Source: Ovoidimarina sp050299695 | GTDB taxonomy: Bacteria; Pseudomonadota; Alphaproteobacteria; Rhodobacterales; Rhodobacteraceae | Assembly (NCBI GenBank): GCA_050299695.1 | Contig: JBNKWI010000064.1 | Location: 1-20,952 of the forward strand | Direction of reading: 5' to 3' | Length of the DNA stretch: 20,952 bases | Translations under genes and position numbers: made by a program | The notes under the pieces: model-generated | Databases searched by the model: none | The model's input: only the letters and a program-made list of their open reading frames with translations | What the model was told of the DNA's origin: nothing | Shown: piece by piece, positions 7,677 to 14,752 of the stretch | How the letters are laid out: each line of letters opens with the position of its first letter | Position numbering within the stretch: the stretch's first letter is position 1

Positions 7677-7703
7677 GGGCAGGGCCTTCGGCGCTGCCCT
7701 TTT
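7677..7703 (+). terminator. Short hairpin with T4 tract between pxpA and rpmB
   Basis: GGGCAG at 7677-7682 can pair with CTGCCC at 7694-7699 and is followed directly by TTTT. It may end the pxp operon transcript. Because it lies downstream of the only good rpmB promoter candidate, it could instead act as a weak attenuator in the rpmB leader. The stem is only six base pairs, so either role is tentative. Confidence 0.4.
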
Positions 7704-7761
7704 GATATTGCGGGGCGGCCGGGCCGCTCCGAAACAGACGCACAGACCCGAGGATACGCCC

Positions 7762-8049
7762 ATGTCGCGCCGCTGCGAACTGACCGGAAAGGGCCCGATG
7801 ACTGGCAACAATGTCAGCCACGCCAACAACAAGACCAAGCGCCGGTTCCTGCCGAACCTGAACGACGTGTCGCTGATGTCGGAAACGCTGGGCCGCACCT
7901 TCAAGCTGAAGGTCTCGTCCTCGGCGCTCCGTACGGTGGACCATCGCGGCGGGCTCGACGGCTATCTCGCGAAGGCGAAGGAGGCCGAGCTGTCTCCCGC
8001 CGCGCTGAAGATCAAGAAAGCGATCGAGAAGGCCCAGGCCGCCGCCTGA
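7762..8049 (+). CDS. rpmB: 50S ribosomal protein L28
   Basis: The 95-residue protein is bacterial ribosomal protein bL28 of the large subunit. The start MSRRCELTGKGPMTGNNVSH and the segment KTKRRFLPNLNDVSL are typical, as is the alphaproteobacterial C-terminal extension (residues about 70-95) ending in KKAIEKAQAAA. Only Cys5 of the possible zinc-ribbon cysteines is present, so this is the zinc-free form. GAGG lies upstream of the ATG at 7762. The gene appears monocistronic: its own promoter candidate precedes it and a strong hairpin terminator follows. No rpmG is adjacent, unlike in many other bacteria. Confidence 0.97.
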   Translation: MSRRCELTGKGPMTGNNVSHANNKTKRRFLPNLNDVSLMSETLGRTFKLKVSSSALRTVDHRGGLDGYLAKAKEAELSPAALKIKKAIEKAQAAA

Positions 8050-8068
8050 CCTTTCGCGAATCGGTTCT

Positions 8069-8102
8069 GGCCCCGCCGGGAAGCGCCCGCGCGGGGCCTT
8101 TT
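8069..8102 (+). terminator. Rho-independent terminator of rpmB
   Basis: GGCCCCGC at 8069-8076 pairs perfectly with GCGGGGCC at 8091-8098, and four T residues (8099-8102) follow. The hairpin begins 20 bases after the L28 stop codon. Confidence 0.85.
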
Positions 8103-8339
8103 CGTTGCGCAATGCGGCGGGTCTGATCCAGCGGAGCGCGCTCCGCGCGCATGGCTTCTGGCCCTCCGGGCCGCTGCCGCGGCCCTGCGGGCGGCTTGGG
8201 GCCCTGCCCCGAACCCCGGGATTTCCGGACCCAAAGACCGGGCGGCAATGGGCCGCCGCAGCCGGCACTCCGCCGCGTGCGGGCCTGTTCCCGGCCCCGA
8301 CCTTGCGGTAGAATGCGGCCAATTCCCGGAGCCCCGCCG
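8103..8339. repeat. GC-rich intergenic sequence of dispersed-repeat type
   Basis: These 237 bases hold no credible gene. They are a chain of GC-rich short palindromes, such as GGAGCGCGCTCC near 8134, GGCCCTCCGGGCC near 8160 and GGGGCCCTGCCCC near 8200, followed by CCCCGGGATTT. I recall sequences of this kind (a GGGGC-CTGCCCC hairpin followed by CCCCGGGAT and an AT-richer tail) as common between genes in Rhodobacteraceae. That they are dispersed copies of one element is inference. The promoter of the copper unit must lie in or just after this stretch. Confidence 0.45.
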
Positions 8340-8681
8340 ATGCGCCCCGTACTGCTTTCCTTCCTGGCCGGACTGACGCTGGTGACGGCACTGGCGGCGG
8401 GCGTGGTGCGCGGGCGGGTCGGTCCGTCGGATCGCTTCGTGATCTGCACCGGGCAGGGGCCGGTGATGGTCGTTCTCGACGAGAACGGCGCGCCCCTCGG
8501 CCCGCCCATGCTCTGCCCCGACGGGATCATGCTGCTCTTCGGCGCGGTCGCGGTGCCGACGCCGCCGGCGCCGCTTTTCGCGGGGGAGGTCGTTCTCCTC
8601 GCGCCGCTTCCCGAGCGGACGGACCGGATCTTCGCGTTCCGGACACGGGCCATGGCCCGTGCGCCGCCGCGTCCGGCATAG
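8340..8681 (+). CDS. Small membrane-anchored or exported protein next to copper chaperone
   Basis: I cannot assign a named domain with certainty. The 113-residue product begins with one hydrophobic segment (residues 4-24), either a signal peptide or an anchor. It is followed by VICTGQGPVMVVLDENG (34-50) and MLCPDG (57-62), then a proline-rich stretch. Related small proteins next to copper chaperones in this family carry CxG and a CPDC motif; here only Cys36 and Cys59 remain and the second cysteine of CPDC is a glycine. GGAG precedes the ATG at 8340. It is 41 bases upstream of the PCu(A)C gene on the same strand, so a shared transcript and a role in copper handling are likely but unproven. Confidence 0.72.
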   Translation: MRPVLLSFLAGLTLVTALAAGVVRGRVGPSDRFVICTGQGPVMVVLDENGAPLGPPMLCPDGIMLLFGAVAVPTPPAPLFAGEVVLLAPLPERTDRIFAFRTRAMARAPPRPA

Positions 8682-8722
8682 CCACAGCCGTTTCCAGAAA
8701 ATCTCAGCCAAGGAGCCTTCCG

Positions 8723-9178
8723 ATGCCCCGGAAAACCGCCCGTGCGGCCTTCGCCGCCGGTTTCCTCGCCTTCCCCGCCTTCGCCATGGACGGCACGATC
8801 ATGGTCGAGGATCCCTATGCCCGCGTCGCCAGCCCCGCCGCCAAGGCCGGCGCCGCCTTCATGCTGATCGTCAACAACGGCGACAGCGACGACCGCCTGC
8901 TCTCGGCCGCGTCCGATGCCGCGCAGCAGGTGGGGCTGCACACCCATATCTCCGACGCGAACGGGGTGATGCGCATGGTCGCGGTCGAAGACGGCATCCT
9001 CGTGCCCGCCCATTCCATGGCCGAGCTGAAGCGAGGCGGCGACCATGTGATGCTCATGGGCCTGACCCGGCCGCTGCTCGAGGGCGACACGATCCCGGTC
9101 GTGCTGACCTTCGAGAAGGCCGGCGAGGTGGCGGTCGAGATCCCGGTAGAACCGGAGCGCCGTCCGGGCACGAACTAG
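8723..9178 (+). CDS. Periplasmic PCu(A)C-type copper chaperone
   Basis: The 151-residue protein has a signal peptide (residues 1-21, ending AFA) and the DUF461/PCu(A)C fold. Such proteins carry Cu(I) in the periplasm and help load the Cu(A) or Cu(B) centres of cytochrome oxidase. The copper ligands are visible: His73 and His75 in LHTHIS, Met83 and Met85 in GVMRM, and His108 with Met110 in DHVMLMGL. The region DPYARVASPAAKAGAAFM near residue 30 is typical. An AAGGAG ribosome site lies eight bases before the ATG at 8723. The usual partner Sco protein is not adjacent; the short protein just upstream is the only neighbour in the unit. Confidence 0.93.
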   Translation: MPRKTARAAFAAGFLAFPAFAMDGTIMVEDPYARVASPAAKAGAAFMLIVNNGDSDDRLLSAASDAAQQVGLHTHISDANGVMRMVAVEDGILVPAHSMAELKRGGDHVMLMGLTRPLLEGDTIPVVLTFEKAGEVAVEIPVEPERRPGTN

Positions 9179-9185
9179 CCTCCCC

Positions 9186-9212
9186 GCGCCGCCCTCCGTT
9201 GGGGGGCGGCGC
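9186..9212 (+). terminator. Hairpin after the copper chaperone gene
   Basis: GCGCCGCCC at 9186-9194 pairs with GGGCGGCGC at 9204-9212 around a nine-base loop. It starts eight bases after the stop codon. No immediate T-run follows (a GTTT lies at 9220-9223), so it is an imperfect intrinsic terminator. Confidence 0.5.
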
Positions 9213-9242
9213 ATTGGAGGGTTTCCCCCGGCGACTCGTCCG

Positions 9243-9266
9243 ACCCGGGGCGCGCGCGCCCCGGGT
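9243..9266. terminator. 24-bp perfect palindrome between convergent genes
   Basis: Bases 9243-9266 (ACCCGGGGCGCG and its exact complement) form an uninterrupted 24-bp palindrome. It lies nine bases from the leuB stop codon and 64 bases after the chaperone stop, so it may act as a bidirectional transcription stop for the convergent units. Neither side has a T-run. Confidence 0.45.
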
Positions 9267-9274
9267 GAGACGGC

Positions 9275-10381
9275 CTAGAGGCTCGCGTCGAGCGCCGCGA
9301 GAACCGCGTCGCCCATTCCGGTCGTGGTCGCGGGCGTGGCGCCCTCGCGCTGCAGGAGGTCCGGCGTGCGGACGCCCTGCTCCAGCACCGTGTTGACTGC
9401 GTTTTCGAGCCGGGTCGCCTCGTCGCCCTGGTCGAACGAGTAGCGGAGCGCCATCGCGAAGCTGAGGATGCAGGCGCAGGGATTGGCCTTGCCCTGCCCG
9501 GCGATGTCGGGCGCCGAGCCGTGCACCGGCTCGTAGAGCGCCTTGGGCCGTCCGTTCGCCATCGGCGCGCCGAGCGAGGCGGAGGGCAGCATGCCGAGCG
9601 AGCCGGTCAGCATCGCGGCGAGGTCCGACAGCATGTCGCCGAAGAGGTTGTCGGTCACGATCACGTCGAACTGCTTGGGCCAGCGGGTGAGCTGCATCGC
9701 GCCGGCATCGGCGTACATGTGGGAAAGCTCCACGTCCGGGTACTCGGCCGCGTGGACCTCGGTCAGCACCTCGCGCCAGAGCACGCCCGATTCCATCACA
9801 TTGGCCTTCTCCATCGAGCAGACCCTGTTCGACCGCCTCCGCGCCAGCTCGAAGGCCGAGCGGGCGACCCGGGCGATCTCGCTTTCGGTGTAGCGCTGGG
9901 TGTTGATGCCGACGCGCTCGTTGCCTTCCTTGAAGATGCCGCGCGGCTCGCCGAAATAGACGCCCGAGGTCAGTTCGCGGATGATCATGATGTCGAGCCC
10001 GGCCACCACCTCGCGCTTGAGCGAGGAGAAATCGGCCAGCGCGTCGAAGCACTGGGCGGGGCGGAGGTTGGAATAGAGATCCATCTCCTTGCGGAGGCGC
10101 AGGAGCCCGCGCTCGGGCTTCACCGAGAAGTCGAGCACGTCGTATTTCGGCCCGCCCACGGCGCCGAGGAGCACCGCGTCGACCTCCTGCGCGCGGGCCA
10201 TCGTCGCGTCGGTCAGGGGCGTGCCGTGCGCGTCATAGGCCGCGCCGCCCACGAGGTCTTCTGAAACGTCGAACTTCAGGCCGCGCTTGTCGCCGAACCA
10301 GTCGATGATGCGGCGGACCTCGGCCATCACTTCGGGGCCGATCCCGTCGCCGGGAAGGATCAGGATGGAGGGCGTGCTCAT
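9275..10381 (-). CDS. leuB: 3-isopropylmalate dehydrogenase
   Basis: The 368-residue enzyme catalyses the NAD-dependent oxidation and decarboxylation of 3-isopropylmalate, the third step of leucine synthesis. It shows the nucleotide- and substrate-binding motifs of the family: LPGDGIGPEV near residue 10, GLLRLRKEMDLYSNLRP near 92-108, RELTSGVYFGEPRG, MEKANVMESG with the catalytic lysine, TDNLFGDMLSD with the metal-binding aspartates, and EPVHGSAPDIAGQGKANP. AGGACCTCC lies upstream of the ATG at 10381. The other leucine genes (leuC, leuD) are not in the window; they may lie elsewhere. A LysR-type DNA-binding protein is encoded divergently 193 bases away. Confidence 0.97.
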   Translation of the reverse strand: MSTPSILILPGDGIGPEVMAEVRRIIDWFGDKRGLKFDVSEDLVGGAAYDAHGTPLTDATMARAQEVDAVLLGAVGGPKYDVLDFSVKPERGLLRLRKEMDLYSNLRPAQCFDALADFSSLKREVVAGLDIMIIRELTSGVYFGEPRGIFKEGNERVGINTQRYTESEIARVARSAFELARRRSNRVCSMEKANVMESGVLWREVLTEVHAAEYPDVELSHMYADAGAMQLTRWPKQFDVIVTDNLFGDMLSDLAAMLTGSLGMLPSASLGAPMANGRPKALYEPVHGSAPDIAGQGKANPCACILSFAMALRYSFDQGDEATRLENAVNTVLEQGVRTPDLLQREGATPATTTGMGDAVLAALDASL

Positions 10382-10541
10382 GGGCGGAGGTCCTGTCTTG
10401 AAACGTCCGGCCTCGCCTATCGGGTCGGGCGGAGGCGGTCAAGAAAGCGCGGGGCCGGGGCGGAACGGGGCAGGACGGCGGCCGCTGGCCGGGGACCGGG
10501 TGGAAGTGCATGAATTTCGTATATTGATCCTGTCAGGAAAA

Positions 10542-10559
10542 TTTGCATGAATGTGCAAA
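10542..10559. promoter_or_regulatory. 18-bp palindrome, candidate operator
   Basis: TTTGCA at 10542-10547 and TGCAAA at 10554-10559 form a perfect dyad with a six-base spacer. The nonamer TGCATGAAT occurs inside it (10545-10553 region) and again at 10507-10515. It lies in the leuB-LysR intergenic region, 16 bases before the start codon of the LysR-type gene. The size and dyad form suit a LysR-family homodimer, so autoregulation is plausible. Confidence 0.45.
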
Positions 10560-10574
10560 GAGCGAGGACCGGAC

Positions 10575-10844
10575 ATGCTGGAAAAACTGGAAATGTTCAT
10601 CGCGCTCGCCAATGCGCGGCATTTCGGGCGGGCGGCCAAGGGGCTCGGGATCAGCCAGCCGGCGCTTTCCTATTCGATCCGCCAGCTCGAGACCCAGCTC
10701 GGCGCGACGCTGGTCGCGCGCGGCTCGCGCTTCGACGGGCTGACCGCCGAGGGCGAGGTGGCGCTGGTCCGCGCCCGGCAGATCGTCGACGAGGCCCGGG
10801 CGCTGAAGCGCGAGCTTCGCGCGATGCCGGCGGCGGACGCCTAG
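10575..10844 (+). CDS. LysR-type protein reduced to its DNA-binding domain
   Basis: The 89-residue product is only the winged helix-turn-helix and start of the linker helix of a LysR regulator: LEKLEMFIALANARHFGRAA, then LGISQPALSYSIRQLETQLG, the wing ARGSRFDGLTAEGE, and a helix ending LKRELRAMPAADA. The family is normally about 300 residues; the effector-binding domain is entirely absent and no remnant of it follows, because the next gene converges immediately (four-base overlap of the stop codons with trkH). GAGG precedes the ATG at 10575. Upstream ATGs at 10547 and 10551 fall in the palindrome and lack good ribosome sites. It may be a genuine mini-regulator or a truncated relic. Its position suggests control of itself or leuB, without proof. 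Confidence 0.8.
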   Translation: MLEKLEMFIALANARHFGRAAKGLGISQPALSYSIRQLETQLGATLVARGSRFDGLTAEGEVALVRARQIVDEARALKRELRAMPAADA

Positions 10845-12256
10845 AACTCGCGCCAGAAGGCCGGGACCAGGAGCACCAGCACGGTCATCATCTCGAGCCG
10901 CCCGAGATACATCCCGATCGAGAGCGCGTATTTCGCCCAGTCGCCCAGCGGCTCGAAATTCCCCGCCGGTCCGATGATCGACCCGACGCCGGGGCCGACA
11001 TTCGCCACCGCCGTCAAGGCGCCGCTGATCGCGGTCAACGGGTCGAGCCCGAGCGCCGCCAGCACCCAGGCGAGCGTCGCGACGGTGCCGAAATAGAGCG
11101 CGAAGAACGCCGCCACGCCGGAGAACACGTCCTCCTCGATCCGTCGTCCCTCGTAGCGCGCGACCACCGTCACATGCGGTGCGTAGAGCCGGCGCACCTC
11201 GCGCCCGACGGCGCGGAAGAACACCACCCAGCGCATCATCTTGGCGCCGCCCGCGGTGGAGCCGGTGCAGCCCCCGACCGCGGTCAGGAGAAAGAACACC
11301 GTGGTCGCAAAGGAACCCCAGGCAAGGTAGTTGTCGGTCGCGTAGCCGGTGGTCGTCACCACCGAGGCCACGTTGAACAGCGATTGCCGGAACGCCTCCT
11401 CAAGGCCCCAGCCGCGCGCCTCGACCAGCCAGAAGGTCAGGATCGCCGCGACGCCCAGGACGAAGGCCAGGAGCATCCGCACCTGCTCGCTGGTGAAGAC
11501 GCCGCGCACCGCCGCGCGGATGTACCATGCGAAGGGCAGCCCGCCCGCCAGCATGAAGACCGAGGCGGTGTATTGCAGAAACGCGCTGTCGAAATGGCCG
11601 AAGGAGGCATCGTAGTTCGAATAGCCGCCGGTGGAGAGCGTGGTCATCGCATGGGTCACCGCGTCGAAGACCGACATGCCGCCGATCCCGTAGAGCGCCG
11701 CGCAGACCGCCATCAGCCCGAAATAGACCACGATGGTCGCCACCGCGAAGCGCGCCGCGGTGGCGAACTCCTTTTCGCCCTGCTCCGAGCTTTCGGTGCG
11801 GAAAAGCTGCATGCCGCCGACCTTGAGGATCGGCAGGAGCGCCACCCCGGTGACGATGAAGCCGATCCCGCCCATCGCCTGCAGGATCGCCCGCCACATC
11901 AGGATGCCGCGGGGCGTGGTGTCGAGCCCGCTCATCACCGTCGAGCCGGTGGTGGTGAGCCCCGACATCGCCTCGAAGAACGCGTCGGCCGGCGAAAGCT
12001 GCCAGAGCCAGAGCGGCAACCCGCCCGCGAGCGCGGCGGTCATCCAGACGCTCGCCGTCATCACGAACCCGTCGCGCGGCCGCAGCGACTGCCGGTGGCT
12101 GCCGCTCACCGTCGCGAGGAGCCCGCCGACGAGGCCGGTCATCAGCAGCGCTTCCTCGAACACTTCCGTGGTCGCGGGATAGAGCAGCGCCATCAGACCC
12201 ATGAGGGCCGCGAAGGCCATCAGCGCCATTCCGTTGATCAGTAGGACGAACCGCAT
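10841..12256 (-). CDS. trkH: TrkH/KtrB-type potassium uptake channel subunit
   Basis: The 471-residue inner-membrane protein is the pore subunit of a Trk/Ktr potassium uptake system. It contains four M-P-M repeats, each with its filter glycine: TTTGS (residues 101-105), STGGY (208-212), TTTGY (301-305) and NVGPG (419-423). Hydrophobic helices flank each of these, starting with FVLLINGMALMAFAALMGLM. The C-terminal LGRLEMMTVLVLLVPAFW is typical of the family. The ATG at 12256 was chosen because it starts the first membrane helix; the open frame continues upstream to 12751 but that part is low-complexity and antisense to another gene. A cytoplasmic TrkA-type NAD-binding regulator is needed but is not in the window. 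Confidence 0.94.
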   Translation of the reverse strand: MRFVLLINGMALMAFAALMGLMALLYPATTEVFEEALLMTGLVGGLLATVSGSHRQSLRPRDGFVMTASVWMTAALAGGLPLWLWQLSPADAFFEAMSGLTTTGSTVMSGLDTTPRGILMWRAILQAMGGIGFIVTGVALLPILKVGGMQLFRTESSEQGEKEFATAARFAVATIVVYFGLMAVCAALYGIGGMSVFDAVTHAMTTLSTGGYSNYDASFGHFDSAFLQYTASVFMLAGGLPFAWYIRAAVRGVFTSEQVRMLLAFVLGVAAILTFWLVEARGWGLEEAFRQSLFNVASVVTTTGYATDNYLAWGSFATTVFFLLTAVGGCTGSTAGGAKMMRWVVFFRAVGREVRRLYAPHVTVVARYEGRRIEEDVFSGVAAFFALYFGTVATLAWVLAALGLDPLTAISGALTAVANVGPGVGSIIGPAGNFEPLGDWAKYALSIGMYLGRLEMMTVLVLLVPAFWREF

Positions 12257-12482
12257 GACACGCCGACAAGGAACCGTCCCGCCCCGGCGGGATGCGGGGT
12301 TCGCAATGCCAGATGTTCCGCCGTTCTGCCAGCGGATTTGCCGGTTTCGGACCGCGGCCGGGGTGCAAGTGCCCATTCGCGCAACAAAATCCGCCGCAAC
12401 GCCCCCGGATGGAACGATCCGAAGCACATTCTCGCCCGATTCCCGGAGATGATCGCGCGGGATCGCAAAGAGTGGCCGATAC
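12257..12482. other. Divergent promoter region between trkH and the Sel1 protein
   Basis: The 226 bases hold no gene I can support. A short hairpin, TCCCGC at 12277-12282 with GCGGGA at 12287-12292, sits close to the trkH start. The middle (12361-12420) is less GC-rich. I could not identify a convincing -35/-10 pair on either strand. Confidence 0.4.
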
Positions 12483-13268
12483 ATGAAACAAGAGACGAAA
12501 TGGGCGGCCTGCGCCGCGCTCCTGATGGCGGCCATCGCGTTGCCGGCGCCGCTGCAAGCGCAGGAGGAGGATTTCGACGAAGGCGTGTGCGACCCGTTCG
12601 TGTTGGTGCTCGAGGGCATCTGCGTGCCGCCGGAGGAGGGTCTCGCGTCCGCGCTCGACGAGACCCCGAACGGGGACGATCCGGCCCCGTCCGAATACCC
12701 GGCACCCGACTCCCTGCCCGACGCCTGGAAGATCCCCACGGCGATGGACACGTTCGAAAGCCACCCGATGGCGCGCTATGCCCATAACCGGGCGGTGTTC
12801 AACGTCCTGTCCGACACCGCGTGCGAACACGACACCGACGACTGGGACATACTCCTCAACTACGCCGACGCGGGCTATGCCTCCGCCAGGACCGCCGTCG
12901 CCTGGGCAATCGCCACCGAGCGCTGCGCGCAATATTCCGGCGAGGATCTGACCGCGACGCGGCTCTATGGCGACGCGGCGCGGCAGGGCTATCCGCTGGC
13001 CATGGGCATCTACGGGATCCGGTTGATCCGGGGGATCGGCACGCCGTTGGATCGAGAACGCGGCATCAGCTATGTCCTGGCCGCGGCTGACGGCGGTTAT
13101 ACCGAAACGACGATCACGCTGGCCGACCTCTTCGTCGAAGGCGTGTACTTCGTCCGCGACCTGGGCATCGCACGGAATCTGCTGACCCAATACGCGCCGC
13201 TCCAGGACGACAGCACCTATGCCGATGCGGTCTGGGAGCGGCTTCTCGAGGCGGAAGCCGCCCAATAG
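12483..13268 (+). CDS. Secreted Sel1-like repeat protein
   Basis: The 261-residue protein has a signal peptide (residues 1-26, ending PLQA) and an acidic, proline-rich N-terminal part with CDPF and GICVPP (cysteines 36 and 47). The C-terminal half forms Sel1-like helical repeats: ATRLYGDAARQGYPLAMGIY, then RGISYVLAAADGGYTETTIT, then a degenerate third unit beginning LADLFVEGVYFVRD. Such repeats are protein-protein scaffolds. No enzymatic motif is present and the partner is unknown. The start at 12483 follows AAGAG and gives a good signal peptide. It is divergent from trkH with 226 bases between the starts, and ends 19 bases before the end of the convergent aminotransferase gene. Confidence 0.86.
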   Translation: MKQETKWAACAALLMAAIALPAPLQAQEEDFDEGVCDPFVLVLEGICVPPEEGLASALDETPNGDDPAPSEYPAPDSLPDAWKIPTAMDTFESHPMARYAHNRAVFNVLSDTACEHDTDDWDILLNYADAGYASARTAVAWAIATERCAQYSGEDLTATRLYGDAARQGYPLAMGIYGIRLIRGIGTPLDRERGISYVLAAADGGYTETTITLADLFVEGVYFVRDLGIARNLLTQYAPLQDDSTYADAVWERLLEAEAAQ

Positions 13269-13287
13269 GCAGCGCCCGGCGTTCCGG

Positions 13288-14658
13288 TCAGCCGAGCACG
13301 TCCGTCAGCGCGCCGGCGGTCGCCGCGACGATCTGGTCGGCCTCGCCCGGGGTGAGGCACAAGGGCGGCGCGAAACCGAGGATGTCGCCCTGCGGCATCG
13401 CCCGGGCGATCACGCCGCGCTTCGCCATCGCGCCCACCACGGCGCCCGCGACCTTGCCGGGCGTTTCGTAGAAGCCCCGGCCGGCCTTGTCCTCGACGAT
13501 CTCGACCGCGCAGAGCATCCCCTCGCCCCGCACCTCGCCCACATGGGGATGCGCGGAGAGCGCGGTGGCCATCGCCTCGCGGAAATAGCGCCCGGTCTCG
13601 GCGGCATTGGCGACGAGGCCCATGGAATCGACGAGTTTCAGGTTCGCCACCCCGGCGGCGGCCCCGATCGGGTGCGCCGAATAGGTCCAGCCATGGCCGA
13701 GCACGCCGAATTCGTCGGCACCCTGCTCCAGCACCTTCCAGACCCGCTCGCCGATGATCGAACCCGACAAGGGCGCATAGGCCGAGGTCAGCCCCTTGGC
13801 GATGGTGATGATGTCCGGCCGGATCCCGTAGTGGTCCGACCCGAACATCGAACCCAGCCGCCCAAACCCGGTCACCACCTCGTCGGCGATCAAGAGGATG
13901 TCGTGCCGGTCGAGCACCTCCTGGATCGCCGCCCAGTAGCCCGCGGGCGGCGGCACGATCCCGCCCGTGCCCAGGACCGGCTCGCCGATGAAGGCGGCGA
14001 TGGTGTCGGCCCCCTCGCGTTCGATCAGCGCCTCGAGATCGGCGACGCAATGCGCGGTGAACTCGGCCTCGCTCTGGTCGAGGTTCTCGCGCCGGTAGTA
14101 ATAGGGCGCCGCGGTCCTGAGCACCTGCCGGAAGGGCAGGTCGAACTTCTTGTGGAACAGCCCGAGCCCCGTGAGCGAGCCCGACATCAGCCCCGAGCCG
14201 TGATAGGCCCGCTCGCGCGAGATGATCTTCTTCTTCTCGGGCCGGCCGAGGATGTTGTTGTAATACCAGACCAGTTTCACGTTGGTCTCGTTCGCATCCG
14301 AGCCGCCCAGCCCGAAATAGACCTTCGACATCCCCTCGGGCGCCCGCTCCAGCACCATCTGCGCCAGCGTCACCGAGGCCTCGGTGCCGTGGCCCACATA
14401 GGCGTGGTAATAGGCCAGTTCGCGCGCCTGTTTCGCGATCGCCTCGGCCACTTCCTGGCGGCCATAGCCGATATTCACGCAATAGAGCCCCGCGAACCCG
14501 TCGAGAAAGCGGTTGCCGTCGCGGTCGGTGATGAAGACGCCCTCGCCCGTCTCCACGATCCGGTTCGGGCTCTCGCCGCGGGCGTGCTGGGCGAGATGGG
14601 TGGAGGGGTGGATGAAATAGTCCCGGTCCCACTGGTCCAGTCGGTCGTTCTTCAGCAT
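13288..14658 (-). CDS. Class III aminotransferase (omega-amino acid:pyruvate type)
   Basis: The 456-residue PLP enzyme belongs to aminotransferase class III. It shows GLGGSDANETNVKLV (residues 116-130, phosphate binding), IADEVVTGFGRLG (257-269) with Asp259 contacting the PLP nitrogen, and ITIAKGLTSAYAPLSG with Schiff-base Lys288. Overall form (N-terminal RDYFIHPSTHL, AYYHAYVGHGTEASV, RAYHGSGLMSGSLTG) is like the putrescine/beta-alanine/taurine:pyruvate group, but the amine substrate cannot be told by eye. AAAGGA lies eight bases before the ATG at 14658. It is divergent from argE, with 94 bases between the starts. A polyamine or omega-amino acid catabolic role is the best guess; acetylornithine aminotransferase is less likely. 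Confidence 0.9.
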   Translation of the reverse strand: MLKNDRLDQWDRDYFIHPSTHLAQHARGESPNRIVETGEGVFITDRDGNRFLDGFAGLYCVNIGYGRQEVAEAIAKQARELAYYHAYVGHGTEASVTLAQMVLERAPEGMSKVYFGLGGSDANETNVKLVWYYNNILGRPEKKKIISRERAYHGSGLMSGSLTGLGLFHKKFDLPFRQVLRTAAPYYYRRENLDQSEAEFTAHCVADLEALIEREGADTIAAFIGEPVLGTGGIVPPPAGYWAAIQEVLDRHDILLIADEVVTGFGRLGSMFGSDHYGIRPDIITIAKGLTSAYAPLSGSIIGERVWKVLEQGADEFGVLGHGWTYSAHPIGAAAGVANLKLVDSMGLVANAAETGRYFREAMATALSAHPHVGEVRGEGMLCAVEIVEDKAGRGFYETPGKVAGAVVGAMAKRGVIARAMPQGDILGFAPPLCLTPGEADQIVAATAGALTDVLG

Positions 14659-14752
14659 CGGGCGGGTCCTTTCGCGGTCGGGCATCGGGGGCGTTGATCG
14701 TTCGGCGCCACTCTGGCCAGATGCGGCCGGGAATCGCAAGCGGGGTCCGGGA

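Noticed and set aside
8103..8339. A CRISPR array or tandem repeat in the palindrome-rich spacer
   Set aside because: The dyads are all different and irregularly spaced; no repeat-spacer periodicity exists here or elsewhere in the window.
9521..10264. A 247-codon plus-strand frame over leuB
   Set aside because: Antisense to a complete 3-isopropylmalate dehydrogenase; biased composition with many His, Ala and Glu residues.
10547..12244. A 565-codon plus-strand frame over trkH
   Set aside because: Low-complexity Arg/His/Gly/Glu composition, antisense to a clear four-filter potassium channel. The first codons overlap the LysR-type gene in another frame.
12257..12482. A tRNA or small RNA gene between trkH and the Sel1 protein
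   Set aside because: No cloverleaf pairing, no TTCGA-type T-loop in the right context and no convincing promoter-terminator pair.
11400..13265. A 621-codon minus-strand frame over the Sel1 protein and trkH
   Set aside because: It is out of frame with trkH and antisense to a protein with signal peptide and Sel1 repeats.
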